Part shown: positions 8,192 to 16,996 of the stretch, piece after piece
Layout of the letters: each line of letters starts with the position of its first letter
Position numbering within the stretch: position 1 is the first letter of the stretch
Assembly: GCF_025998535.1 (NCBI RefSeq)
Contig: NZ_AP024233.1
Coordinates: 806,001-870,000, forward strand
Reading direction: 5' to 3'
Source: Desulfolithobacter dissulfuricans
GTDB lineage: Bacteria; Desulfobacterota; Desulfobulbia; Desulfobulbales; Desulfobulbaceae
DNA: 64,000 nucleotides
Notes under the pieces: generated by a model
What the model saw: the letters and a program-made list of their open reading frames with translations, nothing else
Database searches by the model: none
What the model was told of the DNA's origin: nothing
Made by a program: the position numbers and the translations under genes

Positions 8192-9478
8192 GTGTCCATG
8201 ACTGATGCCAGGCGGCCATCGGCAGGCGGGCAAACCGGGGCAGGGACAAACCGGTTGGCGGCCATGGCCCTCACCTACTTCCTCGGCGTCTTCAACGATA
8301 ATTTTTTCAAGCAGGCTGCCCTGCTGCTGGCCGTGGCCGGGGGCATGAGCCAGCTCCAGGGCCGGGCCACCGAACTCTTTTCCCTGCCCTTCATCTTTTT
8401 TTCCGCCTGGGGAGGCTGGCTGGCGGATCGTTTTGTCAAGAGACAGGTTCTGGTCCTGGCCAAGTTCCTGGAGCTGGTGGCCATGGTAATCGGCAGCTGG
8501 GCCATAATCACCCTGAACTGGTTCTGGATCCTGGTCATGATCTTTGTCATGGGGCTGCAGTCCACCCTCTTTGGTCCGGCACTCAATGGTACCATTCCCG
8601 AGCTCCATCCCGCCGACAGGGTGCCCTGGGTCAATTCCATTCTCAAGCTGGTCACCACCGCGGCCATTCTCCTTGGCATGGCTCTGGCCGGCTTTGCCCT
8701 GGACCAGCAATGGCTGTCCACACCGGTACCCTTTGGTCGGCTGCTGGTCGCCGCCACGGTCCTTATCTGCTCCCTGTCCGGGCTGTTTACCAGTTTTTAT
8801 ATCCCCGTCCATCCTGCCGCCGGCAGTCGAGCGGAGTTTCCCTGGTCTGGTCCCCTGGCCTCGCTCATGGACGCAATGGAGCTGCCCCGGGACCCCCTGC
8901 TACTGCTGGCGGTCGGCTGTGATGTGTTTTTCTATTTCATCAGTCTCCTGGCCGTGCTGGTGATCAACACCCTGGGCCTTGTGGAGCTGGGGCTTGGCAA
9001 GTCGGCCACTTCCTTGCTTTCCGTGTCCCTGATGGTCGGAGTCTGTGGCGGGGCCCTGGTGGCCGGGCGGTGGACCACTGTTTGGCGCTGGACCCATGTC
9101 CTGGCCCCCGGAGCGCTGGGCATGGGAGTGTGCATGGCCGGGGCGGGTCTGCTGGTCCGCTGGGGAGGTGCAGGGGTGTATCCGGCCCTGCTGACCATCC
9201 TGGGTTGTACCGGCTGGTTCGGCGGGTTGTTTCTCATTCCGGTATCCGCTGCCATTCAGATCAGGCCGGATGCCACCAGACGGGGCCGGGTTATCGCCGC
9301 GGCCAACTTTCTCTCCTTTTCCGGTATGTGGTGCTCCGGTCGGATATATTCCCTGCTGGACCGTGCGCTGGCCCCGTCGTCGGCCATGGTGATTCTCGGT
9401 CTTGGCACCGTTGTTGCCGCGGTGCTGATTGCGGTGATTGTTTGGCGGCCCGGTGGTCTGAAGCAGCAGGAACGATGA
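8192..9478 (+). CDS. MFS transporter, LplT-like
   Basis: 428 residues with about 12 hydrophobic membrane segments. The opening YFLGVFNDNFFKQAALLLA is typical of the lysophospholipid transporter LplT and of the transporter half of Aas-type acyltransferase fusions; WGGWLADRF is the usual MFS loop 2-3 motif. No acyltransferase or acyl-ACP synthetase domain follows. It starts 15 bp after the selenoprotein stop, so the two are probably co-transcribed. Start is GTG at 8192 or ATG at 8198; neither has a good ribosome site. The substrate is inferred from family only. Confidence 0.8.
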   Translation: MSMTDARRPSAGGQTGAGTNRLAAMALTYFLGVFNDNFFKQAALLLAVAGGMSQLQGRATELFSLPFIFFSAWGGWLADRFVKRQVLVLAKFLELVAMVIGSWAIITLNWFWILVMIFVMGLQSTLFGPALNGTIPELHPADRVPWVNSILKLVTTAAILLGMALAGFALDQQWLSTPVPFGRLLVAATVLICSLSGLFTSFYIPVHPAAGSRAEFPWSGPLASLMDAMELPRDPLLLLAVGCDVFFYFISLLAVLVINTLGLVELGLGKSATSLLSVSLMVGVCGGALVAGRWTTVWRWTHVLAPGALGMGVCMAGAGLLVRWGGAGVYPALLTILGCTGWFGGLFLIPVSAAIQIRPDATRRGRVIAAANFLSFSGMWCSGRIYSLLDRALAPSSAMVILGLGTVVAAVLIAVIVWRPGGLKQQER

Positions 9479-9606
9479 AATCGTCGTCAGCCGGACGAGT
9501 TCAGATGCATAATGGGTGGTAATGTCCTATAATATTCGTATACTCCACCGGATAGCGCATATTTCCAGAAACAAGGAGGCCGCCGGATTTCACTGGCTGT
9601 GAGAGC

Positions 9607-12333
9607 ATGAAGAGTGTACCCGCCAGGCCATGGCATGCCATGGCTGTCGATGAGGTTGTTGCCCTGCTGCAGACAGACTCCGTAAGGGGCCTGGACCAGG
9701 ATGAGGTGGAGCGCCGGTTGCGCCGCTTCGGGCCCAACGTCCTGACTGCGAAAAAGGGACGACCAGCCTGGCTGCGTTTTCTCCTCCAGTTCCACCAGCC
9801 GCTCATCTACATCCTGATAGTGTCCGGCCTGATAACCGCCGGGCTTCGCGAGTGGGTCGATTCAGGGGTTATCTTCGGCGTGGTACTGGCCAATGCCATT
9901 GCCGGCTTTATCCAGGAATCCAGGGCTGAAAACGCCCTCGCTGCCCTGGCCAGGACCATGGTCTCCCACACCCTGGTCCGTCGCAGTGGAGAAAAAAGGG
10001 AGGTGGCTTCGGCGAATCTGGTGGTGGGCGACATCGTTCTTCTCCAGGCCGGCGACAAGGTGCCTGCCGATCTGCGGCTTGTCCGGGCCAGGGAGCTGCA
10101 AGTGGATGAATCGGCCCTGACCGGCGAATCGGTTCCAGTGGCAAAATCCGTGGACCCCGTACCCGAAGACACCATGCTCGCCGAGCGGATCGACATGGTC
10201 TATGGCTCGTCCATGGTTACCCATGGTCAGGGAACGGGGGTGGTCGTTGCCACCGGTGGTGATACCGAAGTGGGGCGGATTTCCGAGCTCATCTTCTCAG
10301 CCGAAGATCTGGAGACGCCGCTGACCCGCAAGATCGCCCGCTTCAGCCGGGTGCTGCTCTACGCCATTTTGATCCTGGCCGCGGTGACCGTTGTGGTGGG
10401 GCTGCTGCGGGGCAAGCCGCTGCTCGACATGTTCATGGCTGCGGTGGCTCTGGCGGTGGGCGCGATCCCCGAGGGGCTGCCGGCCGCGGTGACCATAACC
10501 CTGGCCATCGGCGTTTCCCGCATGGCCAGGCGACGGGCTATCATCCGGAAGTTGCCGGCCGTGGAGACCCTGGGCAGCGTGACCGTGATCTGTTCGGATA
10601 AGACCGGCACCCTGACCGAAAATCAGATGACCGTCCAGGCCATTGTCGCCGGAAGTGAACATTACGAGGTCAGCGGCTCCGGGTACGCGCCCTTTGGGCG
10701 AATCGTCCGCATGGACGGCCGGGAGGATGACGGTTCCCGCGCCCTGGCCGAATGTCTGCGGGCCGGGCTGCTCTGCAACGACAGTGAGCTGGTTGAAAAA
10801 GACGGTCAGTGGCAGGTGCAGGGAGATCCCACCGAGGGGGCGCTGCTGGTGGTGGCGGTCAAGGCCGGGCTGGACCGGGCAGAGCAGCAGGCCAGGTTCC
10901 CCCGGCTTGACGTGATTCCCTTTGAATCCCGTTACCAGTACATGGCCACCCTGCACGCGGATGAACGGAACGGTCATAGGCTGGTCTATGTCAAAGGGGC
11001 GGTGGAGCGCATTATCGAGCGTTGCGATCAGGCCCTTGATGGTTCCGGCCGGCTCGTGGCCATCGATCGGGAGCGTATTCTGGGAGATGTCGATCATCTG
11101 GCGGCCCGGGGCATGCGGGTCCTGGCCTTTGCCCGCCTGGAGATGGCACCCGAAACAGAGCGGATCAGCCACGATGACCTGGCTTCGGGCCTGGTTTTTC
11201 TCGGCTTGCAGGGTATGATCGATCCGCCGCGGGCCGAGGCGGTGACCGCGGTCAGAATCTGCCAGGAGGCCGGGATCAAGGTCAAGATGATCACCGGTGA
11301 TCATCCTGCCACCGCAGCCGCCATTGCCGAACAGATCGGGCTTGTGCACAGGCGGGACGCTGCCTTGCCGGTGGTGACCGGTGAGGACCTGGCCACCTGT
11401 TCCGACGGGGAACTGCAGCGGACTGTGGAGCAGGCCAATGTCTTTGCCCGGGCCACCCCCGAGCAGAAGATACGTCTTGTCCAGGCCCTGCAGGCCCGCG
11501 GCCATGTGGTGGCCATGACCGGTGACGGGGTCAACGACGCGCCGGCCCTGAAACAGGCTGATATCGGCGTGGCCATGGGCCGGGCCGGGACCGATGTGGC
11601 CCGGGAGGCGGCCGACATGGTGCTGACCGATGACAACTTCAGCTCCATCGAGGCTGCCATCGAGGAAGGGCGGGGGGTGTTTGACAACCTGACCAAATTC
11701 ATCGTCTGGACCCTGCCGACAAATCTCGGCGAGGGGCTGGTGATCCTGGTGGCTATCTTTCTCGGCACCACGTTGCCTATCCTTCCGGTGCAGATCCTGT
11801 GGATCAACATGACTACGGCCGGATTCCTCGGCCTGATGCTGGCCTTTGAACCCAAGGAGCCGGGTATCATGCAGCGCAGACCACGTGATCCTGAGACCCC
11901 TATTCTCACCTCTGAACTTATAATCAGAGTTTTGCTGGTGGGGACCCTGCTGCTCATCGGGGCCTTTGGCCTGTTCCGCTGGGAACTGGCCGGGGGAGCA
12001 TCCCTTGACGAGGCCCGGACCGTGGCGGTGAACGTCTTTGTGATCATGGAACTCTTTTATCTCTTCAACTGCCGGTCCCTGGACAGGTCGGTCTTTCAGC
12101 TGGGTATGTTTTCCAACCTGTGGGTTCTGGGCGGGGTCTGCGCCATGGTGGTGCTGCAGGCCGTGTACACCTATGTGCCGCTCATGAACGAGCTTTTCCA
12201 GACCAGTAGTATCGGGCTTTTTTCCTGGATACGCATCGGGCTGGCCGGCCTGTTATGTTACGCAGTGGTGGAAATGGAGAAAAAATACCGCCGCCGGATC
12301 CGGGCTCGGAAAAAGGAAAAAGAGGGCCGGTAG
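9607..12333 (+). CDS. P-type cation-transporting ATPase (P2A, calcium-type)
   Basis: 908-residue inner-membrane pump. Visible in order: N-terminal cation ATPase domain, two membrane helices, actuator motif (ALTGES near residue 173), helix 4 ion-site motif PEGLPAAVTITLAIG, phosphorylation site SDKTGTLTENQMT (Asp near residue 331), nucleotide domain, hinge TGDGVNDAPALKQADIGVAMG near residue 638, and six C-terminal helices. PEGL in helix 4 places it with calcium or related (SERCA/PacL-like) pumps, though the exact ion (Ca, Mn or Na/K) is not certain. It stands alone between an upstream MFS gene and the convergent selB. Confidence 0.93.
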   Translation: MKSVPARPWHAMAVDEVVALLQTDSVRGLDQDEVERRLRRFGPNVLTAKKGRPAWLRFLLQFHQPLIYILIVSGLITAGLREWVDSGVIFGVVLANAIAGFIQESRAENALAALARTMVSHTLVRRSGEKREVASANLVVGDIVLLQAGDKVPADLRLVRARELQVDESALTGESVPVAKSVDPVPEDTMLAERIDMVYGSSMVTHGQGTGVVVATGGDTEVGRISELIFSAEDLETPLTRKIARFSRVLLYAILILAAVTVVVGLLRGKPLLDMFMAAVALAVGAIPEGLPAAVTITLAIGVSRMARRRAIIRKLPAVETLGSVTVICSDKTGTLTENQMTVQAIVAGSEHYEVSGSGYAPFGRIVRMDGREDDGSRALAECLRAGLLCNDSELVEKDGQWQVQGDPTEGALLVVAVKAGLDRAEQQARFPRLDVIPFESRYQYMATLHADERNGHRLVYVKGAVERIIERCDQALDGSGRLVAIDRERILGDVDHLAARGMRVLAFARLEMAPETERISHDDLASGLVFLGLQGMIDPPRAEAVTAVRICQEAGIKVKMITGDHPATAAAIAEQIGLVHRRDAALPVVTGEDLATCSDGELQRTVEQANVFARATPEQKIRLVQALQARGHVVAMTGDGVNDAPALKQADIGVAMGRAGTDVAREAADMVLTDDNFSSIEAAIEEGRGVFDNLTKFIVWTLPTNLGEGLVILVAIFLGTTLPILPVQILWINMTTAGFLGLMLAFEPKEPGIMQRRPRDPETPILTSELIIRVLLVGTLLLIGAFGLFRWELAGGASLDEARTVAVNVFVIMELFYLFNCRSLDRSVFQLGMFSNLWVLGGVCAMVVLQAVYTYVPLMNELFQTSSIGLFSWIRIGLAGLLCYAVVEMEKKYRRRIRARKKEKEGR

Positions 12334-12359
12334 ATGTACCTCTCTGCCACAGGAGAAGG

Positions 12360-12387
12360 AGCCCGTGGTCGTTTACGTCCACGGGCT
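12360..12387. terminator. Hairpin between the convergent ATPase and selB genes
   Basis: AGCCCGTGG pairs perfectly with CCACGGGCT around a 10-base loop. There is no T tract on the plus side. The position between two convergent stops supports a terminator role. Confidence 0.5.
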
Positions 12388-12448
12388 TGGACAGAGAGGC
12401 CATCGTGGGGCGCGGCGTACGCCGGCAGGCCTCTCCGGGGTCGGATTG

Positions 12449-14374
12449 TTATTTTTTGCGTAGCACCCGTTTGTCGCCGATGCGGATGGTGAGCTTGATC
12501 CGGTCGAAATACTCGAGCAGTGGGATGGAGAACTTGCGGGTCAGGCCGGTGAGTTCCTTGAACCGGGGAGCGTCGATTTCCCCCTCTTTTCTGATGTGGT
12601 CGGTGAGTCTTTCCGCCAGGGTATCGATTTCCCGGCTGTGGAAGTAAAGGGACTCTGTCACCTTGACCAGGATTCCCTCCTGCAGGAGCAGGTCAATGAC
12701 CTGGCGGATCTGTTTTTCGGGAAACTCCTCGAAAGTGGCCAGCACGTCTTTCAGGTTAGGCGGCCGCAGGCCGGCTTCGCGGTACAGACCGGTGATCTTT
12801 TCCTGCATCTCTTTCTCGTCCACCTGGAGAGTGACCTCGTGGCCTGACAGGCGCACCTCGGCCCCCTCGACAGCGATCTGTCCCTTTTTCGTCAGGGTGG
12901 AAAGTATATAGGAGAACAGTTTGGCATCCAGCGGCGGTCGCAGCCGCGAGCGGAGTTCTTCCTTGGCCAGGCCGCTCTTGAGCGGATTTTCCCGGTGGTA
13001 TGCGGCCAGGATATCCAGCACCCTTTCTTTGATGCCCTCCACCACCGGCGCCGCCACATAGCGCTGGTTTTCCGAGTCCACCACCAGGATCCTGCCGGTG
13101 GAGACCGGCTGCTGGAGCTGTTTTTTCAGTTTCTTGCCAAAGATACCCAGCCGGGTGGCCAATTGATCGGCGGTGAGTCCCTGTGGACCGCTTTCCTCCA
13201 GGAAGAGCAGCATCCGTTCATCCAGACTGCCGCTCCGGTAAATATGGAATATCTCCCGGTTGCGGGTCCGGTCCCGACTGGCAGTGCGCTTACGTTTGGG
13301 CGGCGCGTTGTTTAAAATGGTGCCGCCGCCGATGGTGGTGACCGGTGAGTAGGAGCGCAGGACATACCGATCCCCGGGCCATACAGCCGCGGGTTCCTGG
13401 AGGATCAGCTGCACGGCCGCATCCTCGCCGGGCATCAGGGTATCGGTTTCCAGCAGGACAACCCGGCCGATGATTTCCCTGGTGCCCACATGAACCCGGA
13501 CCTGGGTCCGGTTCTTGAGCTCCCGTTCGTTTTCCGCCAGGTAGTGGAAGTCGACGTCCAGCAGGGTCGAGGGGGTCAGGCTGCCCGGCGTGGCGGCCAC
13601 GTCGCCCCGGTTGATCTCCTCCTTTTCAATTCCCTGCAGGTTGATCGCGGTCCGGTGGCCGGCCTCCACCAGCTCCACATCCTGGCCATGGACCTGGATG
13701 CCGCGGATCTTGGCCTGCAGTTCGCCGGGATAGAACATCAGATCGTCGCCCACGCCGATACGGCCGGAAAGCGAGGTCCCGGTGATGACCGTTCCGAAGC
13801 CCTTCATGGAAAAGACCCGGTCCACCGCCAACCGAAAGGGACCGAACTCTTCGCTGAAGTCCAGGGCTGCGACCTTTTCGTCCAGCACTCTGAGGACCTC
13901 GTCAATGTCTTCACCTGTCACCGACGATACGGTCAAGAGCGGCGCCTCTTCAAGAAAACTTTCCGTGAAGAACTCCTGTACCTCCTCCTGGACCATCTCC
14001 AGCCATTCCTCGTCCACCATGTCCTTCTTGGTCAGGATGATGATGCCGTCCCGGACGCCAAGCAGACGACAGATATCAAAATGTTCTTTTGTCTGGGGCA
14101 TGATCCCTTCATCGGCGGCAATGATAAAGGCCACCAGGTCCATACCTGCGGCACCGGCAACCATGTTGCGGACAAATTTTTCATGGCCGGGCACATCGAC
14201 GATCCCGATCCGGTGGCCGCAGGGTAGATCAAGATGGGCAAAGCCGAGCTCGATGGTGATTCCCCGTTCCTTTTCCTCCTTGAGCCGGTCTGTTTCGATG
14301 CCGGTCAGGGCCCGGATGAGGGAGGTCTTGCCGTGATCGACATGTCCTGCTGTGCCAAGAATAATTTCACGCAT
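12449..14374 (-). CDS. selB: Selenocysteine-specific elongation factor SelB
   Basis: 641-residue GTPase that carries Sec-tRNA to UGA codons marked by a SECIS hairpin. GTPase motifs G1 GHVDHGKT (residues 10-17), RGITIELGFAHL, DVPGHEKFV and LTKKD, then EF-Tu-like domains 2 and 3, then the C-terminal winged-helix repeats that bind SECIS RNA (from about residue 380). Length is normal for the family. It is the last gene of a minus-strand run mrp - MBL hydrolase - selB, with about 170 bp separating it from the hydrolase. selA, selC and selD are not in the window. Its presence supports Sec readthrough in the rhodanese gene at 7343. Confidence 0.96.
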   Translation of the reverse strand: MREIILGTAGHVDHGKTSLIRALTGIETDRLKEEKERGITIELGFAHLDLPCGHRIGIVDVPGHEKFVRNMVAGAAGMDLVAFIIAADEGIMPQTKEHFDICRLLGVRDGIIILTKKDMVDEEWLEMVQEEVQEFFTESFLEEAPLLTVSSVTGEDIDEVLRVLDEKVAALDFSEEFGPFRLAVDRVFSMKGFGTVITGTSLSGRIGVGDDLMFYPGELQAKIRGIQVHGQDVELVEAGHRTAINLQGIEKEEINRGDVAATPGSLTPSTLLDVDFHYLAENERELKNRTQVRVHVGTREIIGRVVLLETDTLMPGEDAAVQLILQEPAAVWPGDRYVLRSYSPVTTIGGGTILNNAPPKRKRTASRDRTRNREIFHIYRSGSLDERMLLFLEESGPQGLTADQLATRLGIFGKKLKKQLQQPVSTGRILVVDSENQRYVAAPVVEGIKERVLDILAAYHRENPLKSGLAKEELRSRLRPPLDAKLFSYILSTLTKKGQIAVEGAEVRLSGHEVTLQVDEKEMQEKITGLYREAGLRPPNLKDVLATFEEFPEKQIRQVIDLLLQEGILVKVTESLYFHSREIDTLAERLTDHIRKEGEIDAPRFKELTGLTRKFSIPLLEYFDRIKLTIRIGDKRVLRKK

Positions 14375-14544
14375 GGGTCGTGGTGGAAAGTGAGAGTTTG
14401 AATGGTTTTTTCTTTTTCTGCCAGTTTGACGGGGCAGGGCCAGGCTACGACCGGGGCTGTGTTGGCGGAGATGCCGACACGCTGTTCCGGGTACCCGGGA
14501 AGCAGCGGCGGTAAAGGGTCACTGCCCCTTTTAAGGCCTCTAAT

Positions 14545-15171
14545 CTAAATATAGGGGTTGCTTCCCGCCTCCTCGCCGATGGTGGACCTGGAGCCTCCGT
14601 ACCCGTGTCCAGGCCAGACGACGGTTTCCGGCGGCAGGGTCAGGAGCCTGGTGCGGATGGAATGGAGCAGTTCGCTGGTCGAACCTCCGGGAAAATCGGT
14701 CCGTCCGACGCCCCCGACAAACAGGGTGTCGCCGGTGAAGCAGTTGGGCGCTCCGTAGAGACAGATAGAGCCCGGCGTATGACCCGGGGTATGCAGGACC
14801 TTCAGGGACTGGTTGCCAAAGGTGATGACGTCGTGGTCTTCCACCAGAATATCCGGAGGGGGTGATTCGGCCAGGCCCAGCATGGAGAAGTACTGGCGTA
14901 CTTCGTCGCGGGCAAAGAATTCGCCGTCAGCCCGGTGCATGATGATTTCCGCCCCGGTGGCCTGCTGGATGGGGCCGTTGCCACAGACGTGATCCGGGTG
15001 GCCATGGGTGGCGATGATATACAAAACCTCCAGTCCATCGTCCTGGCAGGCCGCCAGAATGCGGTCTTCGTCACCTCCCGGATCGATGATCGCCGCTTTG
15101 CCGGTCTCTTCACAGGATACGATGTAGCAGCATACGCCCATCATACCCACGGTAAGCTGTTGAATTTTCAT
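14545..15171 (-). CDS. MBL-fold metallo-hydrolase (glyoxalase II-like)
   Basis: 208-residue cytoplasmic metallo-beta-lactamase-fold hydrolase. The metal-binding motif HGHPDH (residues 57-62), a further His in VLHTPGHTPGS and the Asp in FTGDTLFVGGVGRTD are all present, as in the short GloB-like/YcbL type. The downstream WPGHGYGG gives the last metal ligand. Substrate is probably a hydroxyacyl-thioester, but this is a family-level guess. It lies 103 bp downstream of mrp. Confidence 0.88.
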   Translation of the reverse strand: MKIQQLTVGMMGVCCYIVSCEETGKAAIIDPGGDEDRILAACQDDGLEVLYIIATHGHPDHVCGNGPIQQATGAEIIMHRADGEFFARDEVRQYFSMLGLAESPPPDILVEDHDVITFGNQSLKVLHTPGHTPGSICLYGAPNCFTGDTLFVGGVGRTDFPGGSTSELLHSIRTRLLTLPPETVVWPGHGYGGSRSTIGEEAGSNPYI

Positions 15172-15274
15172 GGGATGAAACTCTGGATTGCTCGGGTTCG
15201 GGGTGAGGTGGCTCGAACCGGGCCCGGAGGCAGAACGTTCCTCTCTTCAGGCCCGGTTTCCATCCTGATATCGG

Positions 15275-16240
15275 TCAGCAGTCGCACTTGTCCGGATTAC
15301 ATCCGCCGGAGCCGCAGCCGCAGCCGCCACTGGCCGGGGATATGGTGTCCAGAGTCGGGGCGCTCTTCCCGGGCGGCAGCCGCTGTTCCACGGCATCGAC
15401 CACGGCCGCGAAGGCCTTGGTGGCCGGCGTTTCCTCATCCGAGGAAAGATAAGGTTTGCCCGTGTCGCCGGCGACAACCACCCGCGGGTCCATGGGGACA
15501 CGGCCAAGGAATGGCAGATCAAAGTCGCGGGCGGTCTTTTCTCCGCCACCGGTTGAGAAGATGTCCACGCTCTCGCCGCAATGGGGGCAGATAAAGCCGG
15601 ACATGTTCTCAACCACGCCGACCACGGGCATCTCCACGGTCCGGCAGAAGTTGATCGACTTGCGGACATCGGCCAGCGCCACGGCCTGGGGCGTGGTCAC
15701 AACCAGGGCATGGACGCCGGGAATGGTCTGGGCCACAGACAGGGGTTCGTCGCCGGTGCCGGGAGGGGCATCAACGATAAGGTAGTCCAGCTCGCCCCAG
15801 TCCATATCGGCTACAAACTGGCGGATGGCCTGGATTTTGAGGGGGCCGCGCCAGATAATGGCGTCGTCCCGGTCCTTCATCATGTACTCAAGCGAGACTA
15901 CCTTGAGCTTGTCGCTGTAGACCAGGGGCGGAACAAGGTCGTTGGGGTTTTCAGGTGGCTGCAGGCTGCCGGTCAGGTTGAGCATCCGGCAGATATCGGG
16001 TCCGTGCAGGTCCACGTCCATCAGTCCGACCCGGTGGCCGCGGTTGGCCAATCCCATGGCCAGGTTGACCGCCACCGTGGACTTGCCCACGCCACCCTTG
16101 CCGCTCATGACCAGGATTTTATGTTTGATCTTGCCAAGAGACCTTGTGATGGCGATGTCCTGCTGCGCCAGCTGGGCATCGGCCCCGTGGCAGCTGCTCT
16201 GGGTGTCGGATCCACAGGATCCTCCGCATGAATGTCCCAT
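15275..16240 (-). CDS. mrp: Mrp/NBP35-type P-loop ATPase, iron-sulfur carrier
   Basis: 321-residue cytosolic ATPase of the Mrp/ApbC family, which transfers Fe-S clusters to target proteins. The deviant Walker A MSGKGGVGKST is at residues 46-56, followed by DVDLHGPD and DAPPGTGDEPLS. A CPHC motif (FICPHCGESV) forms the bridging-cluster site. The ends are unusual: the N-terminus carries a Cys-rich MGHSCGGSCGS...SC, and the C-terminus ends in CGCGSGGCNPDKCDC, giving extra metal-binding potential. First gene of the minus-strand run leading to selB. Confidence 0.92.
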   Translation of the reverse strand: MGHSCGGSCGSDTQSSCHGADAQLAQQDIAITRSLGKIKHKILVMSGKGGVGKSTVAVNLAMGLANRGHRVGLMDVDLHGPDICRMLNLTGSLQPPENPNDLVPPLVYSDKLKVVSLEYMMKDRDDAIIWRGPLKIQAIRQFVADMDWGELDYLIVDAPPGTGDEPLSVAQTIPGVHALVVTTPQAVALADVRKSINFCRTVEMPVVGVVENMSGFICPHCGESVDIFSTGGGEKTARDFDLPFLGRVPMDPRVVVAGDTGKPYLSSDEETPATKAFAAVVDAVEQRLPPGKSAPTLDTISPASGGCGCGSGGCNPDKCDC

Positions 16241-16457
16241 GATGATGTACTCCTTGTATAGATAAATTGGTCTGTACTGTTCTGGATGACAGTCCTCTGG
16301 TCCACCGCAGACCGGACGATCAGGGACTGTGGATCGCAGAAATTCACGCTGGAAAACTCCAATTACTCTAATGCCGCTTATCTGAAAAGCAATGAAAAAA
16401 CACCGCCACCCCTGCCCGCTGTCCCACTTTGGGGTTGTGACTGCACCGGCCTTTGTG

Positions 16458-16487
16458 TTGATTTTTCATTGTCATGGACGGTATAGT
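16458..16487 (+). promoter_or_regulatory. Possible sigma-70 promoter for hsp20-lon-ftsY
   Basis: TTGATT - 18 bp - TATAGT, 64 bp before the hsp20 ATG. No CIRCE inverted repeat and no clear sigma-32 consensus was seen in the 16241-16551 divergent region, which otherwise holds nothing recognisable. Confidence 0.4.
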
Positions 16488-16551
16488 GATTATCTCTATC
16501 TCTGGTGGTGTATGTTTCCTGAAGCCTTATGTCGAACTCGGGAGGATGTAG

Positions 16552-16992
16552 ATGGACTTGCTGAGTAAAAAAATTCTGGCAGAGCTCGAGCATATGCAGC
16601 AGGCGGGCCGCCTGCTGCGCAATATGTCTCTGGCCCGTATGCTTCCGATGGATTCAGGAGGCTGGCAGCCCCCGCTCGATGTCTATGAAGGGGAAGATGA
16701 ATTCTACATCTACTGCGATCTGGCCGGGGCCGACCGGGACAGTTTGTCGGTGATCGCCGAGGAACACAGGGTCCGTATCAGTGGCCGCCGCCAGCTGCCG
16801 CCCCGTCATGCCATTGTCTGTGTCCATCAGCTGGAGATCGAGCTGGGACCGTTTAACCGGGTCGTCTCCCTGCCCGCGGCCATCGACGTGGATCGGGTGA
16901 CCTCTGCCTACCAGCAGGGGATGCTCATCATCACCATGCCGAAAAAACAACGGAAAAGCAAGGTCAACATCAGGATAACCCCTGGAGAATAG
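16552..16992 (+). CDS. Small heat-shock protein (Hsp20 family)
   Basis: 146-residue ATP-independent chaperone. A short N-terminal arm, an alpha-crystallin domain (PPLDVYEGEDEFYIYCDLAG ... VRISGRRQ) and the conserved A-x-x-x-G-x-L signature (SAYQQGMLIITMPK). The IXI tail motif is represented by VNIRITPGE. GGGAGGATG ribosome site before the ATG. The stop is only 4 bp before the lon start, so chaperone and protease are co-expressed, consistent with a stress operon. Confidence 0.92.
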   Translation: MDLLSKKILAELEHMQQAGRLLRNMSLARMLPMDSGGWQPPLDVYEGEDEFYIYCDLAGADRDSLSVIAEEHRVRISGRRQLPPRHAIVCVHQLEIELGPFNRVVSLPAAIDVDRVTSAYQQGMLIITMPKKQRKSKVNIRITPGE

Positions 16993-16996
16993 AGCC

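Noticed and set aside
14375-14544. tRNA-Sec (selC) in the gap before selB
   Set aside because: No long acceptor/T-arm fold or TTCGA loop could be found.
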